45,865 nucleotides of DNA from Schlesneria paludicola DSM 18645. GTDB taxonomy: Bacteria; Planctomycetota; Planctomycetia; Planctomycetales; Planctomycetaceae. The DNA lies in contig CAMBQP010000015.1 of NCBI GenBank assembly GCA_945869955.1, positions 1 to 45,865 on the forward strand, in the 5' to 3' direction. The position numbers and the translations under genes are program-made. Positions within the stretch are counted from its first letter, which is position 1. Each line of letters starts with the position of its first letter. Positions 8,690 through 17,704 of this stretch are shown piece after piece. The notes beneath the pieces are model-generated. The model saw nothing but the letters and a program-made list of their open reading frames with translations. It had not been told where the DNA came from and ran no database searches.

Positions 8690-9970
8690 ATGGATACAAC
8701 CATGTACGGCATGTTCGCCGCAATCACTCTTGAAGATTTTCTGGCCAGCAATATTTCGTACTGGTTACGGATGACTGCTGGCTCTGAATTCGTGTTATTG
8801 GCCGCGTTTCTGTTCGCGGCGTTGATTCACGCCGGTCTTTTGCTTGGCCTGTTTAGCGGGTTGCCCGTTTTTTACATCTGGCTGGAACGTAAGGTTGCCG
8901 GCCGTATTCAGGATCGCTTGGGTCCCACCCGCGTCGGCGGTGGCTTTGGTTGGCTGCAAACCATCGCTGACGGCATCAAGCTGATTCAGAAAGAAGACTT
9001 GGTTCCGAAAGACGCCGACAACCTCGTATTCCGTATGGCACCGTATCTAGCGACAATTGCCTCGTTTGCGGCCTTCATGGTTTTGCCACTGTCAGATGGC
9101 TGGGTTGCGGTTGCGGCCGAATGTGGTGCGTTCCTGATTCTGGCGCTCATGTCGCTGGAAGTGTTGGGGATCATTCTCGCTGGTTATTCCAGCGGTTCGA
9201 AATGGGCGTTGTTCGGTGCCATGCGTGAAGCGGCTCAGATGGTGAGCTACGAAATTCCGATGGCGATTTGTGCTCTGATTCCGCTCATGATCGCGGGGTC
9301 ATTGAATTTCCAGGTGATTGGTCGTCTGCAGTCTGGCGGACTTTGGAACTGGTTTATTTTCCATGATCCTTTCACCTTTCTGGCCTTCTTTTGTTATTTC
9401 ATCACTGCAACTGCCAGTGTCAAGCGAGCCCCTTTCGATCTCGCGGAAGCAGAGAGCGAGCTTGTGGCCGGGTTTCATACCGAATACAGCGGGTTCCGGT
9501 GGTCGATTTTCTTCCTGGCAGAATACTCGAGCATGTTTGCGGTGAGTGCCGTGGCTGTGATTCTGTTTCTGGGTGGTTGGCATGATGGGCTGATGGTTGA
9601 CTCGGTGATCGACAATCTGCGCGGGACGGGGTCGGGCTTGATTGAGGGTTTCTCGCTGGGGAGCTACACGGCGAATGTGTTTGGTGCGGCCATTCTGATC
9701 GGCAAGGCATGCATGTTGGTGTTCGTGCAGATTTGGGTTCGCTGGACGTTGCCGCGACTGCGAATCGATCAGGTGATGACAACCTGTTTAAAGTATTTGG
9801 TTCCGATCAGTTGTTTCTTGTTCGTCATGGCGGTTCTTTGGCCTTTGGTGTTGGCGACCTCTTTTTCCCGACCGGTGTTTGCGGGTAGGCCACTCGGTGA
9901 AAAATCACTGCCACTGGGGGTTCCAGCTTCAGCCGCCGTGGCTGCAGAACAACGGGAGGCAGCGCGATGA
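8690..9970 (+). CDS. nuoH: NADH-quinone oxidoreductase subunit H
   Basis: A 426-residue, highly hydrophobic protein carrying the NuoH/ND1 signatures: LERKVAGRIQDRLGPTRVG after the first main helix, the DGIKLIQKEDLVPKDAD loop, REAAQMVSYEIPMA, and RAPFDLAEAESELVAGFHTE followed by EYSGFRWSIFFLAEY. These charged loops form the quinone-access chamber that joins the peripheral and membrane arms of complex I. Starts at 8690 or 8702 are both possible; neither has a strong ribosome site. The final about 35 residues are a soluble tail longer than usual. The stop overlaps the start of nuoJ by four bases (ATGA), a strong sign of translational coupling. nuoI, which normally follows nuoH, is absent. Confidence 0.97.
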   Translation: MDTTMYGMFAAITLEDFLASNISYWLRMTAGSEFVLLAAFLFAALIHAGLLLGLFSGLPVFYIWLERKVAGRIQDRLGPTRVGGGFGWLQTIADGIKLIQKEDLVPKDADNLVFRMAPYLATIASFAAFMVLPLSDGWVAVAAECGAFLILALMSLEVLGIILAGYSSGSKWALFGAMREAAQMVSYEIPMAICALIPLMIAGSLNFQVIGRLQSGGLWNWFIFHDPFTFLAFFCYFITATASVKRAPFDLAEAESELVAGFHTEYSGFRWSIFFLAEYSSMFAVSAVAVILFLGGWHDGLMVDSVIDNLRGTGSGLIEGFSLGSYTANVFGAAILIGKACMLVFVQIWVRWTLPRLRIDQVMTTCLKYLVPISCFLFVMAVLWPLVLATSFSRPVFAGRPLGEKSLPLGVPASAAVAAEQREAAR

Positions 9971-10659
9971 TTGAGCAACTTCTATTTTGGGTCTTTGCGA
10001 TTCTTGCCTGTGGTGGTGCGGTGGCTGTTGTCGCCACTCATAACGTGGTTCGAATGGCATTTTGGCTTGTCGTGTCACTCGGTTCTGTCGCCGCTCTGTT
10101 TTTTTTGCTGCATGCAGACTTTCTGGGGGCGGCTCAATTATTAATTTATGTCGGCGGAACGGTCGTCCTGCTGGTTTTTGGAGTGATGCTCACCGCAAGC
10201 GGGCCATATAACGCCATACCAACTTCCCCTGCCGAGGGGATCGTTGGTGGTGCCGTGGGCTTTCTTCTGTTGTTCGTGTTGGTGTCGTCGATTGGGAGTG
10301 TCGATTGGACCGAAGTTTCCGGCAGGCTACCAGCCGTCCCGGCAGCTCCTTATCTCGTCGACATGACTTTGGCCGCAAAAGCGGACGAGTCGTTCGTGAA
10401 TACGGGATCTCCTCGGGCGAAGGCCGAATTTGCGGCAACGCAACAGCAGGGTCGAACCGTCCGGCAACTGGGGTTAGGGTTTTTGGGTTTGCGACCTGAT
10501 CGACATTTGGCAGAGGGGGACGGCAAAGGCTCGGCTTCGGGTTACTTTCTGCCGTTCGAAATTGTTTCGGTTCATTTGTTGGTGGTGCTGATTGGTGCGG
10601 CCTATCTGGCACGAGCCAAGCGTCGGGTTGTCCCCGAGGGTTCGATGAACGTTGGCTGA
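9967..10659 (+). CDS. nuoJ: NADH-quinone oxidoreductase subunit J
   Basis: A 230-residue membrane protein starting within the nuoH stop. It has the NuoJ/ND6 pattern: helix 1 (LLFWVFAILACGGAVAVV), HNVVRMAFWLVVSLGSVA, and LGAAQLLIYVGGTVVLLVFG, the conserved pi-bulge helix region that couples quinone chemistry to proton movement. A hydrophilic loop of about 70 residues (roughly 115-185) precedes the last helix (PFEIVSVHLLVVLIGAAYLA). The loop is longer than in enterobacterial NuoJ. It lies between nuoH (4-base overlap) and nuoK (48 bases away). Confidence 0.95.
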   Translation: MIEQLLFWVFAILACGGAVAVVATHNVVRMAFWLVVSLGSVAALFFLLHADFLGAAQLLIYVGGTVVLLVFGVMLTASGPYNAIPTSPAEGIVGGAVGFLLLFVLVSSIGSVDWTEVSGRLPAVPAAPYLVDMTLAAKADESFVNTGSPRAKAEFAATQQQGRTVRQLGLGFLGLRPDRHLAEGDGKGSASGYFLPFEIVSVHLLVVLIGAAYLARAKRRVVPEGSMNVG

Positions 10660-10707
10660 TCGAGATTTGCACCACAACAGGTGGGTGTGGAAAAGAGTAT
10701 TGAGATC

Positions 10708-11019
10708 ATGGGCGACATTGGTTTAAGTCAGTATTTAATGGTGGGAGCGGTGCTGTTTGTCTGCGGCGTCGTTTGCATGGCGACCAAAAGAAATGTGATC
10801 GGCGTGCTGATGGGTGTGGAACTTGTCTTGAACGGTTCCAACGTCAATTTTGTCGCGTTCTCGCGTTACACACCATTGGGATTGGATGGACAGGCAACGG
10901 CTTTATTTGTGATTGTGCTGGCAGCGGCCGAAGCGGCAGTTGCCTTGGCGATCGCGTTGAATTTTTACAACAATCATTTGACGATTGATGTGGACCGTGG
11001 CAACGAATTGCACGGCTAA
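10708..11019 (+). CDS. nuoK: NADH-quinone oxidoreductase subunit K
   Basis: A 103-residue protein, the usual NuoK/ND4L length. The start at ATG 10708 is preferred over an upstream GTG at 10681 because it gives the normal short N-terminus (MGDIGLSQYLM). Three helices are evident. The two membrane glutamates essential for proton transfer are present: Glu38 in LMGVELVLNG and Glu75 in LAAAEAAVALAI. NVNFVAFSRY is also typical. It continues the nuo operon; a 132-base gap follows before nuoL. Confidence 0.96.
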   Translation: MGDIGLSQYLMVGAVLFVCGVVCMATKRNVIGVLMGVELVLNGSNVNFVAFSRYTPLGLDGQATALFVIVLAAAEAAVALAIALNFYNNHLTIDVDRGNELHG

Positions 11020-11151
11020 GCTCGATACGGTGAAGTGTCATACGGCGAAGTGGGTGGTGAGGATGATTGATCGAAAAATCAGCCGTTTCTCTCCAAGTAA
11101 ATTTGGTAGTAAGCATACGGATCTCTGACGCAACCAAGCAGTGACGGAATT

Positions 11152-13647
11152 ATGTCTGAGACGACTGGCAAGATTTTGATGTTACTGTTGACGGCAGCTT
11201 GGCTGCTGCCGCTCGCGGGTTTTGTCGTCGAAATTTACTGGTTGCGGTTATCGCACCGGTTGCATAAAGGGGCTGCGTATTGCGCTGTGGGCTGTATTGG
11301 CCTTGGGTTCCTCTGCAGCTTGTCCGCCCTGCTGTTCTGGGGATATCAAAACAATTGGTCTGCGTTAACAGAATCTGACCATCACGCTCATGCCGTGGCA
11401 GGGACTGCAGCACATGCTTCTGGCAGCGATCAGCAGTCAGCCGTCAAGCATGAAGAAGACGATGATGACGACGAAGACGATGGCGATGACGATGAGAATG
11501 AGGGTGGCCACACTGAGCATGCTCATGCTCATGCCGATGATGCAGATCATGCTCACGATCCTCATGCCGATCATGCGCACGCAGCACCCGTTCGCAAGTA
11601 TGCGACTGGGACGTACTATGAACTGGCTCGATTCAGTGGATTGCGGGTGTCGCTCGACTGGTACATTGACAGTCTGACGCTGGTGATGTTTGTGATGGTC
11701 ACGTTCATCGCCACCTGTATTCATTTGTTCGCCATCGGCTACATGAAAGACGAACTGACCGAAGAATATGAAGACCATGAAGTCCATCTGCACGGTGGCG
11801 GACACTTCAGTCGTCCCGGTCGATTTCATCGGTTTTTCGCGTATCTGTCTCTGTTTTGCTTCTCGATGCTTGGTCTGGTGTTGGCGGGAAACATCTTCCA
11901 GGTCTTCATCTTCTGGGAACTGGTGGGCCTTTCCAGCTATTTGCTGATTGGCTTTTACATCGAACGCAAATCAGCGAGTACCGCTGCGAATAAAGCCTTC
12001 ATCATGAATCGTGTCGGGGACTTTGGTTTCCTGATCGGAATGATGATTCTGTGGACGTCGTTCGGAACATTCCAATTCGGTGATCGTGGCGAAGGGGCAC
12101 ACGCTGAAGCGGGCTTATTCACGATGGTTCGTGGTCATGACGGTAAGCTCGACGTTTCTGAAGATGGCAAGCAAGTCTATCTCCGTAACGCTGAGGGCGA
12201 ACGGGCCGAGAAGAATGGTGTGCCATTAACCATCAGCTACGTATTACTGGTGGCCGCAGGTCTGGGAGTTTTCGCCGGGAGTATTGGCAAGAGTGCTCAG
12301 TTTCCCTTGCAGACGTGGCTACCGGACGCGATGGAGGGACCTACCCCCGTCTCTGCGCTGGTCCACTCGGCAACCATGGTCGCTGCGGGCGTTTATCTGG
12401 CGGCTCGGTTTTATCCGGTATTCACTCCTGAGGTGTTACTGGGGATTGCGTACATCGGTTGTATTACGCTCTTCATCGCCGCCACGATCGCGGTGGTCGT
12501 AACGGACATCAAGCGAGTGCTGGCCTACTCGACTATCAGTCAGTTGGGTTACATGATGCTCGCCATCGGCGTATCGGGATGGGGAGCCGCTTTATTCCAT
12601 CTGGTCACTCATGCTTTCTTTAAGTCACTGATGTTTTTGTGTTCGGGAAGTGTGATCGCGGGTTGCCATCACGTGCAGGACATGAATCGCATGGGTGGAC
12701 TGCGGCACAAGATGAAGATTACCGCCTATACGATGCTGATTGGCGTGATTGCGATCGCAGGCTTAGCGATTCCTGGAACGTCCATCGGGCTATCCGGGTT
12801 TTATTCCAAGGACGCCATCGTCGCCTCGGCCATGGCCTATAGTGAATTGAATCCAGGGCATTTCCTGCTGTTCATTACACCGCTGGTCACGGCGGGGATT
12901 ACGTCGTTTTACATGTTTCGCCTCTGGTTCCTGACGTTTGCCGGGGCACCTCGAGATGCGGAAGTCTATGAGCATTGCCACGAAAATCCTCGTATCATGA
13001 CAACGCCACTGATTGTGCTGGCGGTTCTGGCCGCTGGTTGTGCCTGGGGTGGTGAGGGTGGCCCGTTGTATCGGCTGATTGTCGACAGCGAGACGGTTCC
13101 TGCGGTCAATCGTGTCATCTCGGTCGGTTCCTCGCATGTGACGTTGCCAAGTCATCAGGGGCATGAGAGTGACGTTCATCATGTGCATGCAACGGCGGGG
13201 ATACTGGCACTGGTCTCAGCACTCATCGGGATGGCGATGGCTTACCTGCTCTACGTGAAGAAGGCGGTTGATCCGCATCAGATTCGAATGCAGTTTTCCT
13301 CGGTCTACGATTTCCTGGTGGACAAGTGGAGATTTGATGCCCTGTACGAGGTGATGTTCGTGGCACCGGTGCATGTGATTTCTGCATGGTGCGTCGATTT
13401 TGATCGGCGAGTGCTGGATACGATTTTACACGGGGCCGCCAAGGTCACGGTGATTGCCGCGAAATGGGACCGATTCTTTGACGAAACCTTTGTCGACGGC
13501 GTGGTCAACCTGGTGGGTAATGTGACCTACACGGTTGGTAACTCGTTAAAGGTCGTGCAGACGGGACGTTTGCGGCAATATGTGATGTGGATTGCTGTCG
13601 GTGTGATTGCATTGTTCGGAGCACTGTTTTCGGCCATTCCGAAGTAG
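11152..13647 (+). CDS. nuoL: NADH-quinone oxidoreductase subunit L with His/acid-rich loop
   Basis: An 831-residue antiporter-like proton-pumping subunit, well above the usual 610-670 residues. Core motifs are LDWYIDSLTLVMFVMV, FWELVGLSSYLLIGFYIER (helix-5 Glu), GKSAQFPLQTWLPDAMEGPT (helix-7 Lys) with ALVHSATMVAAGVYL after it, HLVTHAFFKSLMFL, and a C-terminal lateral/transverse helix region ending in a final hydrophobic helix. The extra length includes residues 76-146, a low-complexity loop with 14 His and an unbroken acidic run (101-110), and further inserts near residues 205-220 and 312-350. The first loop lies between helices 2 and 3, which is the periplasmic side in known NuoL topology. 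It belongs to the nuo operon, and nuoM starts 77 bases downstream. Confidence 0.96.
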   Translation: MSETTGKILMLLLTAAWLLPLAGFVVEIYWLRLSHRLHKGAAYCAVGCIGLGFLCSLSALLFWGYQNNWSALTESDHHAHAVAGTAAHASGSDQQSAVKHEEDDDDDEDDGDDDENEGGHTEHAHAHADDADHAHDPHADHAHAAPVRKYATGTYYELARFSGLRVSLDWYIDSLTLVMFVMVTFIATCIHLFAIGYMKDELTEEYEDHEVHLHGGGHFSRPGRFHRFFAYLSLFCFSMLGLVLAGNIFQVFIFWELVGLSSYLLIGFYIERKSASTAANKAFIMNRVGDFGFLIGMMILWTSFGTFQFGDRGEGAHAEAGLFTMVRGHDGKLDVSEDGKQVYLRNAEGERAEKNGVPLTISYVLLVAAGLGVFAGSIGKSAQFPLQTWLPDAMEGPTPVSALVHSATMVAAGVYLAARFYPVFTPEVLLGIAYIGCITLFIAATIAVVVTDIKRVLAYSTISQLGYMMLAIGVSGWGAALFHLVTHAFFKSLMFLCSGSVIAGCHHVQDMNRMGGLRHKMKITAYTMLIGVIAIAGLAIPGTSIGLSGFYSKDAIVASAMAYSELNPGHFLLFITPLVTAGITSFYMFRLWFLTFAGAPRDAEVYEHCHENPRIMTTPLIVLAVLAAGCAWGGEGGPLYRLIVDSETVPAVNRVISVGSSHVTLPSHQGHESDVHHVHATAGILALVSALIGMAMAYLLYVKKAVDPHQIRMQFSSVYDFLVDKWRFDALYEVMFVAPVHVISAWCVDFDRRVLDTILHGAAKVTVIAAKWDRFFDETFVDGVVNLVGNVTYTVGNSLKVVQTGRLRQYVMWIAVGVIALFGALFSAIPK
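11377..11589 (+). repeat. Low-complexity His/Asp/Glu-rich insert coding region inside nuoL
   Basis: These bases encode residues 76-146 of NuoL. The DNA is a degenerate run of GAY/GAR triplets (about 11449-11502) followed by CATGCTCAT-type units (about 11512-11583). It encodes 14 His, an uninterrupted acidic run (residues 101-110), and alternating H-A-H-A. The triplet character suggests growth by replication slippage, and the mixed codons suggest it has since been kept at the protein level. Confidence 0.9.
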
Positions 13648-13724
13648 TGACAACGATTCCGAATTCGTTTGGATTTTGCCGGCCGCACAGGGTTGGAAGT
13701 ACGTTTGAGGGAATTGAGTTCATC

Positions 13725-15317
13725 ATGAGTCCGGAAACGCTCCTGACATGTATCGTGTTCCTCCCCGCCGTCTGGGCGATTCCGTTGGTTTGCTTTGATA
13801 CCAAAGCGAAAGAAGCCATGCGGTACTGGGGTGTTTTGGGAACCGCACTGACGTTTGCATTGACGGTCCAACTTTGGATGCAGTTCGATGTGAAGCAATC
13901 GGCAGTTCAATTTAAGTTTGATACACCCTGGATCGCCAACTGGAATGTATTTTTCAGTTTGGGGGTCGACGGAATTAGCCTGCCACTGGTGGTGTTGACC
14001 GGGTTTGTCTGTCTGCTCTCGATGCTGGCGTCATGGAGCATCGACAAAAACGTTAAGGGTTATCTGATGCTGTTCCTCATCCTGGAAACCGGGATGATGG
14101 GGGTCTTTTTGTCGCTCGACTTCTTCCTGTTTTATGTCTTCTGGGAAGTGATGTTGTTGCCGATGTACTTCCTGATCGGTATCTGGGGAGGTCCACGGCG
14201 TGAATACGCTGCGATCAAGTTCTTCCTGTATACGCTGGCGGGTTCGGTACTGATGTTGATTGCGATGTTGATGTTCTACTTCAACAGCAATCGCAGCTTT
14301 GATCTGTTGGAACTGGCACGTGTGGCGGCTGGGACATCAACGGTGACTCCTCATGTCTTCGATACCACGATGCAGGTTGCAGCGTTCATCATGCTGTTCA
14401 TCGGTTTTGCCATCAAACTGCCGTCTTTCCCGTTTCATACTTGGTTGCCGGATGCTCACGTCGAAGCACCGACTCCCATTTCGATGATCCTGGCCGGTGT
14501 GCTGCTCAAGATGGGTGGCTATGGGATTATTCGGATTGCCTTCCCACTTTGTCCATACGGTGCCCAATATGCAGCCTACTTCTTGGCCGCTTTGGGTGTC
14601 TTCAGTATCATCTACGGCGCCTTTGCGGCAATGGCCCAGACCGATTTTAAACGTCTTGTCGCTTACAGTTCGGTCAGTCACATGGGTTATGTTTTGTTGG
14701 GGATCGCCGTCTGGAAGATCGTTGACGGAAAAACCATCGGTCGGGAATATTGGGAGATGGGGCTGAATGCGGCCATGTTTCAAATGATCGCCCACGGAAT
14801 TTCCTCGACCGGGATGTTCTTTATGGTCGGTGTTTTGTACGACCGAGTGCATCATCGAGATATCAACAAATTCGGTGGTATTGCCCAGTTGATGCCGCAC
14901 TATGCCGGTCTGGCAGCAGTGATCTTCTTCGCAGGACTCGGCCTGCCGGGCCTTTGCGGATTCGTCGGTGAAGTCTTCTCAGTTCTGGCCTGTTGGAACT
15001 TCAGCCCGATTCTGGCCATTATTTCGGCGAGCGGGGTCATTTTGACAGCAGGGTACATTCTCTGGACCATGCAACGGGTTTATCTGGGGCCTGAGTATAA
15101 AGGGCCGCATCCTGAGGCACTGGTCGAGATGAATTCTCGTGAAATGGCGATTGGGTACACCCTGGTGGCGATGGCCATTCTGTTTGGTGTTTTCCCACAT
15201 CTGTTATTTACACCGATGCAGGGTTCCATCCATGCTTTGACGGAGAGCCTCGCTTCGTCATACGAGACACTTTACGGTACGGCCGCCTCGATGATTCAAA
15301 CATCCCAGTTGCCGTAG
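13725..15317 (+). CDS. nuoM: NADH-quinone oxidoreductase subunit M
   Basis: A 530-residue antiporter-like subunit of the complex I membrane arm. The start at ATG 13725 follows TGAGGGA and opens directly on helix 1 (TCIVFLPAVWAIPLV). Diagnostic motifs are SLGVDGISLPLVVL, FWEVMLLPMYFLIGIWGG (helix-5 Glu), KFFLYTLAGSVLML, KLPSFPFHTWLPDAHVEAPT (helix-7 Lys), ILAGVLLKMGGYGIIR and LVAYSSVSHMGYVLLG. The length is close to the family norm, with a small insert around DGKTIGREYWEMG. It sits between nuoL and nuoN and is surely part of the same transcript. Confidence 0.97.
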   Translation: MSPETLLTCIVFLPAVWAIPLVCFDTKAKEAMRYWGVLGTALTFALTVQLWMQFDVKQSAVQFKFDTPWIANWNVFFSLGVDGISLPLVVLTGFVCLLSMLASWSIDKNVKGYLMLFLILETGMMGVFLSLDFFLFYVFWEVMLLPMYFLIGIWGGPRREYAAIKFFLYTLAGSVLMLIAMLMFYFNSNRSFDLLELARVAAGTSTVTPHVFDTTMQVAAFIMLFIGFAIKLPSFPFHTWLPDAHVEAPTPISMILAGVLLKMGGYGIIRIAFPLCPYGAQYAAYFLAALGVFSIIYGAFAAMAQTDFKRLVAYSSVSHMGYVLLGIAVWKIVDGKTIGREYWEMGLNAAMFQMIAHGISSTGMFFMVGVLYDRVHHRDINKFGGIAQLMPHYAGLAAVIFFAGLGLPGLCGFVGEVFSVLACWNFSPILAIISASGVILTAGYILWTMQRVYLGPEYKGPHPEALVEMNSREMAIGYTLVAMAILFGVFPHLLFTPMQGSIHALTESLASSYETLYGTAASMIQTSQLP

Positions 15318-15371
15318 TTGCTGGCGTTCGTTGTTCCTTATCCGCAAGCCGTTTTCCTGATCGTCAACACG

Positions 15372-17021
15372 ATGGATTTTCAAGCTCTCTTTCAGCAGTT
15401 TTTGCACGGAGGCGTCGCCGAGCAGGCGTCGATCTTCGATTCGGTCTCGATTTTTCTGCCGGAACTGGTGCTGTCGTGCACCATCGTTCTGATGTTAGTA
15501 GCACGCTTGATCAGTCTTGATCGACTGATCCCAACCCATTGGTTCGCAATCTTTGGGGGAATGACTTCGTTTATACTAGTGCTGCAACAGTTCTGGAAAC
15601 TGTCGATGAACGAGGCGGTCGCGACGAAGATTTTTACCGGACTGGCAGTGCATGATGAATTCTCGATCTTTTTTCGTGGTTTCCTGGCCTTTTTCCTGGT
15701 CTTCGTCGTTGCTCTCACGGTGTTAACGGGGATTCCTGACGACGAAGATGCGCCGGATTTTTATTCGTTATTGATTGGTGCGGTCATTGGCATGATGTTG
15801 ATGGCGAGTGCCAATCATCTGTTGATGCTGTTTATCGGTATCGAGATGGCGAGCGTTCCTAGCTATGCGTTGACGGGTTTTCTCAAGGGTCGTCGCCAGA
15901 GCAGCGAAGCCGCATTAAAGTTTGTGGTCTACGGTGCCGGTTCGGCTGGGGTGATGCTCTTCGGGATCAGTCTGTTGGCAGGTCTGTTGGGAACGGCCGA
16001 ATTTTCGGAATTGGCTCTTCGGTTCGATGCGGTTTTTACGGGTCGATCCGGGATGCAGGATCCGACCGTCCGCTACGTGGTCTTGGCATTGTTAATGATC
16101 GCAGTTGGATTTGCCTTTAAGTTGTCACTTGTACCCTTCCATTTCTGGTGTCCGGATGCCTTTCACGGGGCACCAGCAGAGGTGGGCGGATTTCTGTCGA
16201 TTGGCTCTAAGGCGGCGGCGTTTGCCTTGCTGGTTCGCTTGACCATGAGTCTTGGGGGATACGGGAGTGGGGTACACGGGACCAACACCTTAAACTCGTT
16301 GTCGCTGTCATGCGGTTTGGGATTAGGGATTTTGGCGATCGCCACCACGACGTTTGGAAATCTGGCAGCGTACTCGCAACAGAACATCAAACGAATGCTG
16401 GCCTATTCGACAATTGCCCACGCGGGATACATGTTGATGGCCGTTTCTGCCCTGTTGGTCTTACAGAGCGTCCAATCGGATGCCCCGTTCCAACTGGCAC
16501 ATCCGGAAGGTGCGCCGCGGGCGATGGAAGGTCTGCTTTATTATCTCTCCGTTTATCTGTTTATGAATCTCGGTGCGTTCTCGATTGTCGCCTTGATTCG
16601 GAATCAGACCTTTTCCGAAGAGATTGATGATTACCGAGGGGTCGCTCAACAGGCCCCAATCCTGGCGATCTGTATGGCAATTTGTATGTTCAGTCTGGTC
16701 GGAATTCCCCCATTAGGCGGATTCTACGGAAAAGCCTTTATTTTCGCCTCGGTCTACGAAGCCACCAACGTTCATTGGTTCATGTGGCTGGTGCTGGGGG
16801 CGGGGGGACTGAATACGGTCATCAGCTTGTTTTACTACCTGCGTGTGGCAAAAACGATGTGCATCGATCTGCGACCGGCCGGGGCGGCCGAGATTAGTAT
16901 GCCTGCCAGTTCGTCACCGGCCCTGTATGTGATGCTGGTTGCCGGAATGGTCGTATTTTTGGGGATCGTGATCAATCCGCTGTCCGTCGTTGCCCGGAAC
17001 GCTGCACACGCCTTCTTTTAG
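15372..17021 (+). CDS. nuoN: NADH-quinone oxidoreductase subunit N
   Basis: A 549-residue antiporter-like subunit. ATG 15372 is chosen over an upstream TTG at 15318. Motifs include LFIGIEMASVPSYALTGF (helix-5 Glu), FKLSLVPFHFWCPDAFHGAP with VGGFLSIGSKAAAFALL (helix-7/8 Lys), MLAYSTIAHAGYMLMAVSAL and FSLVGIPPLGGFYGKAFIF. The length is somewhat above the usual 480-500, mainly from a longer N-terminus and loops. It is the last gene of the nuoHJKLMN cluster, and a short helical protein gene follows 111 bases downstream. Confidence 0.96.
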   Translation: MDFQALFQQFLHGGVAEQASIFDSVSIFLPELVLSCTIVLMLVARLISLDRLIPTHWFAIFGGMTSFILVLQQFWKLSMNEAVATKIFTGLAVHDEFSIFFRGFLAFFLVFVVALTVLTGIPDDEDAPDFYSLLIGAVIGMMLMASANHLLMLFIGIEMASVPSYALTGFLKGRRQSSEAALKFVVYGAGSAGVMLFGISLLAGLLGTAEFSELALRFDAVFTGRSGMQDPTVRYVVLALLMIAVGFAFKLSLVPFHFWCPDAFHGAPAEVGGFLSIGSKAAAFALLVRLTMSLGGYGSGVHGTNTLNSLSLSCGLGLGILAIATTTFGNLAAYSQQNIKRMLAYSTIAHAGYMLMAVSALLVLQSVQSDAPFQLAHPEGAPRAMEGLLYYLSVYLFMNLGAFSIVALIRNQTFSEEIDDYRGVAQQAPILAICMAICMFSLVGIPPLGGFYGKAFIFASVYEATNVHWFMWLVLGAGGLNTVISLFYYLRVAKTMCIDLRPAGAAEISMPASSSPALYVMLVAGMVVFLGIVINPLSVVARNAAHAFF

Positions 17022-17132
17022 AGTTTAAGATTTGGGAATTCGGTTAATGAAGTGGGCAACTGGGATGTCCGACTCTGTAACTTGATAATCCCCCCGTTGG
17101 CCGCGTTTCATTTTCACATTGCTGGATTACTC

Positions 17133-17573
17133 ATGTCGCTCGTGCAACAAAACGCCAAATTGAATCAGATTCTGATCGAACTGGGTCGTAGCCTGCTTCA
17201 ATACGTCGGACATTGTTCATCCTGGTCCAGTCGGACTCAAGCTACCCTGGAACAAGAGTTTCCCAAACTGGTGGCGATCCAGCAGGGGCACGTCGCACAA
17301 CTGTCCACCTTATTGACCGAGCGCCGCTGGCCCGTCGATTTTGGTGGTTTTCCCGCAACCTATACGGACCTGCATTTTCTCTCGCTGAGCTATCTTTCCA
17401 AACTAATCCTCAAAAATCAGCAAGCGATTATTGCTCACCTTGAGCAGGTACAACACGAGCTTGTAGAGGATCTCGAGGTGGCAACACTGGTTGAGGAGGT
17501 GTTGAGTTCCGAGCGACAGTTGACTGCGCGGTTGCAGGAATTAACCAGTGCAGGATCCGGTGCAGCAGCCTGA
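17133..17573 (+). CDS. Small all-helical protein of unknown function
   Basis: A 146-residue soluble protein starting at ATG 17133. It is predicted almost wholly helical from its Leu/Gln/Glu heptad-like spacing: MSLVQQNAKLNQILIELGR, then helices around LEQEFPKLVAIQQGH, LHFLSLSYLSKLILKNQQA and LEQVQHELVEDLEVATLVEE. One non-helical break (RRWPVDFGGFPATYTDLHF, about residues 65-85) has conserved-looking aromatic and Gly residues. The overall plan resembles a four-helix bundle such as a ferritin-like or bacterioferritin-associated fold, but I do not recognise the family and see no clear di-iron ExxH pair. It has no signal peptide. It lies between nuoN and the TatD gene on the same strand. Confidence 0.75.
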   Translation: MSLVQQNAKLNQILIELGRSLLQYVGHCSSWSSRTQATLEQEFPKLVAIQQGHVAQLSTLLTERRWPVDFGGFPATYTDLHFLSLSYLSKLILKNQQAIIAHLEQVQHELVEDLEVATLVEEVLSSERQLTARLQELTSAGSGAAA

Positions 17574-17704
17574 GCGATGCTCGCGTTGTCAGGATTGTGC
17601 CGCTCGAACAGGCCCGTCATGGCCAGCCCACACCGACCACATCAAAGTTCGGCTTCACCCATCGCCCGAGAGTCTTTGATCGCCCTGTGAAAAGGAGAAT
17701 TCTT

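Noticed and set aside
11512..11583. Possible short tandem repeat locus or CRISPR-like array in the CATGCTCAT stretch
   Set aside because: The units are degenerate, in frame and unspaced; it is coding low complexity within nuoL.
11152..17021. Mrp-type Na+/H+ antiporter instead of complex I
   Set aside because: nuoH and nuoJ are present and clear, and the order HJKLMN fits complex I; Mrp operons lack a NuoH homologue.
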